A stretch of 64,000 nucleotides of DNA from assembly GCA_003546025.1 (NCBI GenBank), contig QPKB01000001.1:37089049-37153048 (forward strand), in the 5' to 3' direction. Source of the stretch: Camphora micrantha. Its lineage: Eukaryota > Streptophyta > Magnoliopsida > Laurales > Lauraceae. Positions within the stretch are counted from its first letter, which is position 1, and each line of letters begins with the position of its first letter. A model generated the notes under the pieces. It had not been told where the DNA came from. It worked only from the letters and a program-made list of their open reading frames with translations, and did not search any database. The position numbers and the translations under genes are program-made. Below are positions 54,566 to 64,000 of this stretch, piece after piece.

Positions 54566-56377
54566 CTGGAAAACCTGCTGTAAAATGGACTTTTGGCCCT
54601 TTGTTAGATGGACTTTCAAGGGACTTTTTCCCTATGATTAGATGGACTTTCAATGGACTTTTTCCCTATGATTAGATGGACTTTAAATGGAACCTAGTGA
54701 CCCTTTTGTGGACCCGTTTGACTTCCTTTGAGGATGGTTGAACCGACATTTCCTCACGGTTAATCCGGTTGTATCGGTACTTAATCTAATTCAATCTTGA
54801 ACGGTACGGAACGACGGGATATCCTTTCTTTTATCTAAACGCGAAATTGGTTTGTTTGGGTATCGCGAATCTGTTTTTCCTTTCGATGACTGAGTAGGTT
54901 GTAAGGTACTACTAGATTAACGTTGAGCTTAGGATCCCCTCTCTATTATGTTTCGTTTATTTAAAACTCGATTAGGGTTTGAATCCCTAAGGTACATAAA
55001 GAGCCCGGAATGTCTACAAACTCAAGGAGTACAAAGTGATCATTACAATCGACATACGGGGTCCTTATTCACCTGATTTATATCGAATCCCGATACTTAT
55101 CCCGAATTTCTCGAATTATGATTTGTCTTGAATCCCAATAATAGCCCGAATTTCTCGAATTATGATTTGTCTTGAATCCCGATGATAGCCCGTATTTCTC
55201 GAATTATGATTTAACATTCCCGAAAGTATTGAAAGTGTATTTTAGCATTTTTGCTAGCCCGTTTATACATGCCCGAATGAAATGAAATTAGTGCTTTTGA
55301 GCACCCCGTCCCGCCCGTTTATTTAAGTGCATTACATATGATTTGTATATGTCTTGTTTTACATTATTTGACCTATGAGTCGGCACCACTAAGCTTGGCT
55401 TTCCTTGCCGGTTTGATCCACCAACTTGGAGACCCTTTCCCGTCCCGCCAGCTGCAGTTTGGATCCCGCTACCCGGTTATTACCGTGGTCTTGTCCCGAT
55501 GCCGCAGATTGCTACTGTAGTCTCCGATGCCCGGTTCGCTACCGTGGTCATGTCCCGTATTATATTATAATATGTATATGTTACTTATGTTGCATCTCCT
55601 CACTTCGGTGACTAAGACAACATCCTGATATGCTCATGTCACTTCGGTGATAGAGGACTTAGCTATGTGTGGTTGCCATCTTGCTCGTTTCCCGTTTCCT
55701 TGGATACCGTACATGTTTTATATTGCATATGTATTTGAATAAATGATTATCTCGTTTTATGAAACTATTGTTTTGACAGGTTTAAATGTTTTCCAAGGTA
55801 TTTTCCTTATTGTTATGTCTTTCCACCCGTTTGCCAAACCGTCGTGTTTGACCCACTATTTTGGTACTCAGGTTCAGTTTCCCGCCCCGAGCTGAGAGTT
55901 GTTGGCTGTGGAGCCATGAGTTGCAGGTTGTCTTGTCGGCTATGTCCTGTAGACATTGTGCTTGACATCGGAGTTACGTCACACTTGGGTAGTGGATATT
56001 AGTTTGTATTGTTCGGCTTTTATTAGCCTTTCTTGGGATTGTAATTAATGCACATTGATACTTGTAACTTAAACATATATGGAAATGTAATATCCTGTTA
56101 CTGTCAGCTCTGTATTTTATTTATGTTGGTTTATTCCAGTCTGATATGGTTCATAAAACGATGACTTTATGCTAGGGGTTGTATGCGACGCGGAATCCGA
56201 TGATGTCCACGGACTCCGAGTCGCATTGCCACAAAAGCTTCCGCAAAAATATTCGGACAGTGTTGTGATTTTGGATCCTCACACACGTGGATCTTGGGAG
56301 AAATATAATCATCCCTCACCTCCCCAAACTCTCCCGCCCCCTCGGTCGGGATCCGGGTTTGGGGGCGTGACAAGGAT

Positions 56378-59036
56378 CATCCTGTGACTATGGCTTAACT
56401 CTGCAGCCTAAAACAGGGAGAGAATGAGTCGACATACGACTACATTCACAAGTGGAAGGCAATGGCGTACAAATGTTCAGACGTATTGCCACAAGCGTCG
56501 CTGGTCGACATCTGCCGTAACAACATGAGAGCAAAGATACGCTCCATGATTATCGGCAACAAATCAAAGAATCTGGGAGAACTCCTAGAAGCATCAATGG
56601 AGGCTGAGACGGTGATCAAGGACCTCAGCAGTCAGAAATCATCAAAGAAGGAGCCGACCACCATTGCAACCTCGAAGCAAAAGAAAAAGGAGGTTCTCAA
56701 TGTGCAAACCAAGTCAGCTCCGCAGCCACCAAAGAAAGCTGAAAACAAAGGTGCAGGTAAGAGACCTGAACTCTCTGGTGCCTTCAAAGAACGAGTAGAA
56801 AAGAAATACCCGTTCGATGAAGTTGTCGAAGAAATCTTCGAGGCTCTCTTGGCAAACGGGAAGCTCACCCTGCCTGAACCCAAAAGACCAGGAGATGTTG
56901 GCAAAACCAACGATCCCCGGTACTGTCCATACCACCAGATGATCTCGCATCCTCTCAACCAATGCTTCGTTGTGAGAGAAAAAATCAACGAGATGTGGAA
57001 AAACGGAGTCATCACCTTTGACAAAAACTATGGGTCTGCCTCCGTCAACATGGTGTCATATGGACAAACACAAAAGTCTCCAAAGAAGAAGGTCACTACT
57101 TCCTTCAAAGTGATAAAAATGGCTCAAACATCCCCAGAGCTAGTCCCGTGCCCAACACCAGATGGACAGCCCATATGGGTACATCCCGATCTCCTGGAAG
57201 ATGAAAACTGGGAGATCGTCAAAACAAAGCCGACCGCTCAACAGCGAAGGCAAGCCAGGAGACAACTCCGCAAGCTTAAACAGCAGGAGAAAGCTCAACC
57301 AAAACAAGAAGTTCCTGAAAAGACAGAAACTTCCCCTACCCCTTCACTGGGGGCAGCAGAAAAGTCTCCTTCCGAGACTTCGAGGCCGGCAAGGAAATTC
57401 ACCCTTCGTGATTTCATGCCATTACTACTAAAGACTGAAGACATGCAGGGGGCATTATACTCTTGCAATTCAGTAATTGGATTCCCCATGGATGGGTACG
57501 AGTCCAGTGACACCGCCAGTGACACCGATGAATGGGAGGAATCCCTCGAAACAGGAGAATACCTCTCCGACGAGGAATGGATCCCCGAATCCCACCTCAT
57601 GTCGGTGATCTGGTATAACCCTTTACAACCACAGGGATCTTGGTCTGATGATGAAGGAGACCAAGAGGTTGTTCAAGAAAATGCTGTTGACACAGCACCT
57701 GCCAATGCTCCGGTAGAACCCGATCAGGAGGAACCACAAGGAGTAGATGAAGAAGAAGATCTGGCTCCTATGCCTGATCTCGAAGAATATGCAAGGATCT
57801 TGCAGCGTCTTGCCATAGAGCAAGGACAAGATCACATCAATCAGCTTCATCGCAATCCAGAACCGGTGGTCCCGGAAAATCTACAGGAGTCCCCTCCAGT
57901 AACTCCTGAAAATGAAGAAAACTGCTGGGTGGATGATCCCCTTACATCAGAGGATGAATTTGACTCCCAACAATCCATTCCGGAGACATTTCCTATTGCT
58001 TGCAATGCGATAGTTCGAGACGACAGCGCCTCTGGAGCTTCATCTGCCGAGGCCACAAACTCCCATACTACATCAGGTAGTATATCCTCTGATATTACTA
58101 CCTCGAAGATGGCATCTTCTCAACCTTCGTCTTCTGAGACTGTCACATCAGAGTACAGACCTCTTCTGGCTGACTACCTTAAAGACGTCTCTACCGATGA
58201 AGTCTACCCAGTCAACTGGTCCCAGATGCCCAACCTCATGGGTGATGTCTGGACCGATGAAATTGTAAACAAAGAAGACAAATTACTGGACGCTGTTCAG
58301 GACTTGTTCCCGGAAAATGCTCCATGCAATGCAATCACTGAGGATGGTAAGGTTGACACGGAAACATCTTCAGCAAATGAAAAGGATCAGCCCCTCAATC
58401 CCAAGGGTGGACTTCCGAATGGAGAACCGTCTCCAGAAGCTCTCGAAGTTAGTAAAGGTACCCGCTCTGGCCGGGATTACCACAAAAACTACAATCTAAC
58501 TTCTTCTTCTTATGTAAATCCTTCGGGACAGAATGTAAGCGCCCCAAGTGGCAACAATAATAAGAATGCAGGCCCTAAGGAGGCTTTCAAGTATGACTTG
58601 ATTGAGCACTTTAGACACATACCTGCACGTCTGCACATCCTAGACTTATTACGAATGTCTCCCCAAACTTGTGATAGTCTCATTTCAGAACTGCAAAGAC
58701 TGAATGTGGATATCGACAAGCATGCCCTACAAGTCCTACAAATTGAAATGGACTATAGGGTTAAAAAATCAAATACCTCCTCAAAAGGAGAAAAGAAGAA
58801 GACTGAGGGATCTTGCAATGTTTGCCTCTCAGTTCAAAAAGCAGCAAGTGCAACTATCGCCTTCACTAAGGAAGACCTCCTACTAGGCGAAACAAAGCAG
58901 AACCGGCCCTTAAACTTTACAGGGTACATCAAAGAGATGCCGATACACAGAGTACAGATCGATCCGGGTTCTGCCCTCAACCTCATCTCTACTTCGGCAC
59001 TCGAAGAGCTGGGCATCCCGCCTAGCAAGCTGAGTC
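56378..59036 (+). pseudogene. Tat gag C-terminal part and protease start
   Basis: It continues gag in frame after the solo LTR. One TAA at 56396 (likely from CAA), then 880 open codons. Capsid end (GENESTYDYIHKWKAMAYKC near 56425, EASMEAETVIKDL near 56595), a lysine-rich linker, and a CPYHQMISHPLNQC zinc-like motif at 56925-56967 typical of Tat gag. A very long acidic, serine-rich linker of about 400 residues (57330-58500) follows. The protease begins near 58900 with IDPGSALNLIS (DPGS at 58961-58972) and is cut at SKLSL by the LTR at 59037. The open length suggests recent activity for this copy. Confidence 0.9.
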
Positions 59037-61976
59037 TGTCGCGACCCCGGACCGAGGCCGCGGCGGTTAGTTAAAAAAATTTGAAAGATTAAAAGACCTC
59101 CCACAGGTTCCCGCGGTGAGGGTTCCAAACAAACACGCATGGAACAACCCACTCACACGATCAAGTATGCGGAAGCGCGTGGCAAATCACATCTTATCAT
59201 ATCATGTCACAATAGGAAACATAATGACATCGAGACATAATATCAGAATGAAACATAACAAGGCATTCCCATAATTCAAGTTGTAAAGTTAACAAAAATA
59301 AGTTAAGTTATTACACTCCCCAATAAGAGGCCAACATAGGCCAAATACAATACCAAAAAGTATATCAAAAATCCCAAAAAGTGATCCAACGGAACTCATG
59401 CACCACCCCAACGTCTAGATGACGTCATCGGGCTGCCACTCACGGGCTAGGTTGGGGCCCAACGGCCGCCTCCTGGCACTCCTCCTCAAAGGGAGGGTCT
59501 CCTGCACCTGGACACCACAATACAAGCATCAAACACAACGGTTTGGCAAGAAATCATTTTAAGTGAAAGCATGTAAAACATCGTTTAATCAAGAACATAA
59601 AGAAACACTTTGTAAATCGAAGACAAACTAACATGAATGCATACATATATATCATGAATAGCAAATCCACATAGAGCCCATCCTTTCTCTATCATTTATA
59701 ATGAAAAGAGCAAGCACGCACGACAAGCACGAATATACATAATATAGCACGACACGATTCCCACAAAAACGGGATTTCCGGCCGCGGAACCGGACACGCA
59801 CGATGTGTAATAAATACACTACTAATCTGCAGTTAGTTCACATGTTTAAGGACCCCCAGACAGTGGATCAGACTGAAAGGGCAGTCCAAGCTCTGTGGTG
59901 TTCACTAGAATTCATGAATGCACAAAACACGCGAAACACGATTCAAACATATCGAAAATAGAGGGGGAAATCACTTGTCACGACAAGACAAGGCACGACT
60001 AGCACAATGCATAATATATATGCTCACAACTTATAGAAGTGATCCCCATTTGATACTTGAAACACATCTTGAAACATATCTTGTAAATACTTGAAACACA
60101 TCTTGAAACATATCTTGGAAATACTTGATTTCAAAACGAGTACACTATATTACTTGAAGTATCAAAACAGAGTTCAAAACGCGATAATTTTGTCAAGTAC
60201 GTACTTAGGCTATTCAATGACTCTTGGGTGATTGGAACTCTGTTGTAAAAATCTAATAATTGGTGTCCCGAAGTTGCTTCGTATCTTGGAGTTCCAATCA
60301 CGCAATGTCAGGTTAAAGTCCACAACATAGCCTAGTTTTTCTTTCCAATCCTTAAAGGTGCATGAATTGGTTAAAATTTCTAAACAGGCTCTTTCCCAAA
60401 AAAATTCAGGCAGCAGGCAGTTCGCTCGAGCGAACCAGGGGTCGCTCGAGCGGACAGCTTGCTGTCTGCGCCCGGACCAGGCAGTGGCCTGGTCGCTCGA
60501 GCGGACCCATGGTTCGCTCGAGCGAACAGGCTTCTGCCTGCGCTCATGCCAGGCAGGGGCCTGGTCGCTCGAGCGGACCCATGGTTCGCTCGAGCGAACA
60601 GGCTTCTGCCTGTGCTCGCTGAGTGCAGATATTGCACTCCTACTACATGGTCCACATGTCCATTCTTTTCTTCCTTTATTTTCAACAATCTTTCCACTCT
60701 AATTAGCAAACTAAATACATGATTAACCATGCTATCAAGGTTCACATTGGGGCATTCATTTCAAACTTAATCAAAGCATTAACAAAGAACCCATTTCACA
60801 ATACTTGAAACCCATTCATCTCTAAACAAATCCAAACTTCAACAAAACAAGACCCATTTCAAAGATATGAAATTCTGAAAGTGTGGAAGGACATTAGATA
60901 TGCTTGCATTGTCTAAAACAAGATCATAACATGAAAACCTAATAAATCAAAACATTAATACCAAATGCAAATCCAAGACACACATGTACAACCACTTAAA
61001 TGAATCACTTGCCTTAGCCAAATAAACACAAGATCTTTCTTCAAGCACTCCAAATCAAAGGCCAATCCAAGAACTACAAAAGCCCATGAAATCCATTCAA
61101 AAACTCACCCAAAAACACAACCCAACAACCCATTTCGAAATGGTTGCTACAAGTTAGAAAAACAAGATCTTTGGAGGTAGAAGAAACTCCATTAAAGAGA
61201 TGGGTTGAAGCTCTTACCTAGAGATGCCCAAACAAGGAGTGAAGAAGAAAATGGAGATCCTTCCCACCAAGAAACTTCAAGAAAATTGCATCAATGGAAA
61301 GCTTAGCTTGAGAGGAAGAAGATGATGGTTTTAGAATTTCATTTGGAGTCTCCTAGCTCAAGCATTCAAGGGAAGAAGAAGAGGGGAAAAGAGGGGTTTT
61401 TCCCAGCCCTAAGTTTAGAAAAATTGCAGAGATTTGTAGAATGGAGAGGAAGAGAAGGGAAAGGAGGTTAAGTGATTGCAAGATGGGACCCATTAGAACT
61501 AATTCTTGTATCAAGGAAAACATGAACTTGCGGGCCTCGGATGAAGTCGACGAAGAAGGATAAAAACGATCCTCGAAATATCTAGTTTTCAAAAAGTATA
61601 TTTTTGACATGGTTTTGGGACCTCGAAAATCGTGTCCAGATTTGAGTGTGAAAAGGCTATTTTACCTTTTGGCCAAACTTGATTTTCTAGGCTTCAAACA
61701 CAAATGAGCTAAACATGAAACTTGCACATAATCATAAAACCAATCAAATGAGATGAAAATCACGATTAACACACAACCAAACACAATCTTCCCACGCTTG
61801 CACGTACACCCAGGCCTTCCTGAGTGAGCCTAATAAACACTAAACGTTCTCGAACTCCCCCAAAGCTAAAAACCATGACTAAACTAATCACATTCTAACC
61901 ACGATAACTAAACTCAAACAAGACTAAGTACACACTAAGCAAACACTATTGGGTTAATCCTGGTTGGGGTTTGACA
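59037..61976 (-). mobile_element. Tekay-like solo LTR in Tat protease (TSD GAGTC)
   Basis: 2940 bases, plus-strand start TGTCGCGACCCCGGACCGAGG and end GGTTGGGGTTTGACA, flanked by GAGTC at 59032-59036 and 61977-61981. Donor TAG|GTAAGAG at 61217 (minus), acceptor-like GGTGTCCAG near 59508, palindromes at 60419-60610. It is a separate subfamily, the most diverged of the Tekay LTRs here. Confidence 0.95.
60419..60610. repeat. Palindrome cluster, GTTCGCTCGAGCGAAC type
   Basis: Perfect 16-bp palindromes lie at 60420-60435, 60512-60527 and 60584-60599, alternating with GTCGCTCGAGCGGAC units. A 72-bp segment is duplicated in tandem (about 60491 and 60563). Confidence 0.95.
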
Positions 61977-61981
61977 GAGTC

Positions 61982-62340
61982 ACACATCCGTGTCTATCTT
62001 TGGATACGATGGAAGCGCTCAAAGGCCTATCGGCAAGATTAGCGTTCAAGTTGCAAATCGGTGGATCTTAACTCTGAAGTCATTGTATATGCAATAAAGA
62101 ACCCCTCATGCTACAGACATCCTTCTCGGACGCCCCTGGATACACGAGAGTGGTGTTGTTCATTCAACTCTTCATCAGTGCATCAATTTGTTGGCGACGA
62201 CAGCTTTGTACATCGGTATTTGTGGACAAAAAGCCTTTCAAAGGCAAAGAAGTCATTTTTGCAGACTCGCAATGTACAAAGATGAAAACGAAGAAAAGGA
62301 GAAAAAATAGCATCCTTTTGCGAAAGTCTCTAGAAAGATA
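61982..62340 (+). pseudogene. Tat protease, C-terminal part
   Basis: It resumes the protease frame after the solo LTR (SIFGYDGSAQRPIGKI near 61995). ILLGRPWIHESGVVHSTLHQC near 62120 is the conserved end block, in a frame shifted near 62060-62090. The following KKPFKGKEVIFAD near 62230 is in yet another frame. At least two frameshifts make the join to RT impossible as it stands. Confidence 0.8.
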
Positions 62341-63335
62341 AAGGCAAGGCTCCCTCAACAATCACCGAAGAAAATCAACCATCCGGCAAAAAACAAGGAG
62401 AGCAACCATCATCCTTTTGTTGCCTCCCTCAAGTCTTCAAAGCGCTGATGATCACTACCAAGGCAAAGAAGACCAAACAAAAGCCTGGGGGCAAGTTTGT
62501 TCATCTCCTTCGTCTCTATTATGCAAGACACAGATTCGAATTCAGAGACAGAAGACGACACGTTGTCAAGCCAAGCTGATACTCAGCTAGCTCAACCTGC
62601 TCTCACTCCATTGGAGGCACCTGCTGGCATAGACGATCCAGCATCAGCTTCCTTCGTTGTTTCGACAACATCACCAGAAGAAAAGCCGATCTTTTTCCAC
62701 AGGTCGGCGGCTTCTTCATCAAATCTTCGCTTGAGCCTTTCCAAAACGAAGGTATGCCCACAACTATCCTTGTATTAGTCCAATGGCGCAAGCTATCATG
62801 AAGAAAATGGGCTATGACCTCGAAATCCATCAGCTTGGAGGTGGCCGCGGTATTCTTTTGTACCCATTGGAGCCCACCCTATTACAAAAGGCCATCAGGA
62901 GGATTGGAAACTCTATCGTCATATAGAGAAAGTCTTCATACGGAATGGGCTACGACCTGATGCTCCATGAGACAGTTGACCCAAAGGCTACAAAGTCGTC
63001 TGCCGACGAAGCCTCAACACTCGTGTCTGTGAAGATATTGATCTCCCTGGATATTCTCTTCGAAGAGTTACCCCGTCAAGGATCCAGGAAGCTCCTCCAA
63101 TGGGTACGATTCTCTGATGATGAAGAGGAATTTGCCGATGATACAGATGCACAGTCTTCTGGTCCAAAAAGAACCATCATCTCCAAAGAAGTGCTATAAC
63201 TTCGATCCAGGTTTCAACAGGTGACTGAACCATCTCAATGCAATTCTTTGAGAAGAGTGCCGACAAGAAGACCCATGGTCAGAAGCACAGCCTTGGTCTG
63301 AGAATACCTTTGAAACTCCGGAAGGTCTTGTTGAG
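62341..63335 (+). other. Tat linker between protease and RT, broken frames
   Basis: It holds fragments of acidic, serine-rich coding sequence in several frames (for example DTDSNSETEDDTLSSQADTQ near 62530 and FSDDEEEFADDTDAQSS near 63110), with no recognisable domain. The position fits the linker region ahead of RT in Tat polyproteins. Confidence 0.55.
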
Positions 63336-63838
63336 TTGGAAGCCTCCGAAAATATTATGGAGGAACCACCTTCAAGTCTTCCAACAGAAGATTCTGTTCA
63401 AAAGATAGACTTGGGAACGCCAGATAGCCCACGTCCTGTATTCATAAGCAAGAATATAAAGGATGATGAGTTACCCGAGTATATCGCTTTTCTTCGTGAG
63501 TTTGTTGATTGTTTTGCATGGTCTTACGCTGAAATGCCTGGTTTAGACCCCAAAATAGCAGTTCACAAACTCAATCTACAAAAAGATATCAAGCCTGTCA
63601 AACAAGGCCAAAGAAGATTTCGTCCTGACATAATGGACAAAATTGAACAAGAAGTTCAGAAACTCAAAAAACGTTGGCTTCATCGCGAGGAACAGATCCT
63701 GAATGGTTTGGCCAACATCGTCCCAGTGACAAAGAAAAATGGGCAGATTAGGTCTGTATTGATTATAGAGACCTGAACAATGCATGTCCTAAAGATGAAT
63801 TTCCGCTCCCCATACCGGAGGTGATGATCGACAACACC
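63336..63838 (+). pseudogene. Tat RT, N-terminal part (copy 2)
   Basis: It matches the start of the window closely: KIDLGTPDSPRPVFISKN near 63400, DCFAWSYAEMPGLDPKIAVHKLN near 63510, RRFRPDIMDKIEQEVQKLK near 63610. A 1-base loss near 63750 (AGATTAGGTCTG against AAATGAGGGTCTG in copy 1) shifts the frame just before the IDYRDLN block. The two stops of copy 1 at 334 and 340 are absent here. The catalytic centre lies in the gap. Confidence 0.88.
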
Positions 63839-63848
63839 NNNNNNNNNN
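63839..63848. other. Assembly gap (10 N)
   Basis: The flanks match copy 1 at 471 and 1027, so about 555 bases (185 codons, including the YVDD motif) are missing across a nominal 10-base gap. Confidence 0.95.
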
Positions 63849-64000
63849 TGGGATGCTGAATGCGAAACTGCGTTCCAAGACATCAAGTCATACCTGACCA
63901 AACCTCCAGTACTAGCTGCCCCCACAACTGGAAAACCATTTATCTTGTACACAAGAGCCCTCGACCACTCTTTGGGAGCTCTACTTGCACAAGGAAATCA
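63849..64000 (+). pseudogene. Tat RNase H start (copy 2), runs off the window
   Basis: It matches 1027-1178 of copy 1: tryptophan in place of the copy 1 stop, then CETAFQDIKSYLTKPPVL and TTGKPFILYTRALDHSLGALLAQ. Open to the window end. Confidence 0.88.

Larger units (their letters stand above)
53082..56372 (+). mobile_element. Tekay-like solo LTR in Tat gag (TSD AGGAT)
   Basis: 3291 bases, TGTGAGACCCCGACCC to GGGTTTGGGGGCGTGACA, flanked by AGGAT at 53077-53081 and 56373-56377. Donor CTATTG|GTAAGAT at 53839, palindromes at 54285-54565, a 56-bp triplication at 55080-55215, and acceptor-like TTTGGTACTCAG ending near 55871. It is a subfamily relative of 27271-30469 in opposite orientation. Confidence 0.95.
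48284..64000 (+). mobile_element. Ty3/gypsy Tat-lineage retrotransposon, copy 2 (5' part)
   Basis: 5' LTR 48284-50920, primer site, leader with repeats, gag, protease and RT start, running out of the window. Near 63380-63780 it matches 40-460 of copy 1 almost base for base. Two Tekay solo LTRs interrupt gag (53082-56372) and protease (59037-61976), each with a target duplication. It has fewer stops than copy 1 in comparable parts. Confidence 0.92.

Noticed and set aside
60358..60745. Overlapping open frames on both strands with SLERT and FARAN repeats
   Set aside because: They are produced by the palindromic CGCTCGAGCG cluster, which reads alike on both strands.
1..64000. A host gene between elements
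   Set aside because: Every stretch with coding character matched gag, protease, RT, RNase H, integrase or the element-borne PMD gene.

Overview
This is plant nuclear DNA made almost entirely of nested LTR retrotransposons. I see no host gene, tRNA, rRNA or CRISPR array. The evidence for a plant is the mix of Ty3/gypsy Tat-lineage, Ty3/gypsy chromovirus (Tekay/Del-like) and Ty1/copia polyproteins, primer-binding sites matching initiator tRNA-Met, a plant-mobile-domain gene, and decay by C-to-T changes. The species cannot be named from the sequence. The layout suggests old, methylated, gene-poor heterochromatin.

Layout. (1) 1-10652: 3' part of a Tat element on the + strand: RT, two RNases H, integrase, a hairpin-repeat array, an antisense intron-containing plant-mobile-domain (PMD) pseudogene with its own TATA box (8822 down to 3869), two more tandem arrays, a polypurine tract and a 3' LTR. 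(2) 10653-33932: a Tekay-like chromovirus on the - strand, split by a copia-like solo LTR (14670-19657, itself holding a Tekay solo LTR at 15353-18526) and by Tekay solo LTRs at 20611-23470 and 25687-32156 (the latter holding another at 27271-30469). Every one of these insertions has a 5-bp target-site duplication (one of them matching at 4 of 5 bases). (3) 34003-45690: a + strand copia element with target duplication CGAAC, whose first LTR was entered by a further Tekay element (35891-39477). (4) 45691-48163: a + strand Tekay gag-PR-RT-RNase H fragment. (5) 48284-64000: a second Tat copy of the same family as (1): 5' LTR, leader, gag, protease and the start of RT, entered by two Tekay solo LTRs (53082-56372 and 59037-61976). 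A run of 10 N hides about 555 bp of RT.

No element is intact; every polyprotein carries stops, frameshifts or deletions. The most interesting signals are: the antisense PMD gene with promoter and introns inside a Tat element; clusters of perfect GC-rich palindromes at a fixed place in the Tekay LTRs and also in Tat and copia-like LTRs, with different sequence but the same architecture; and a conserved splice donor about 750 bp into every sufficiently complete Tekay LTR, with matching acceptors late in the LTR and 4 bases before the gag ATG, implying a long leader intron.
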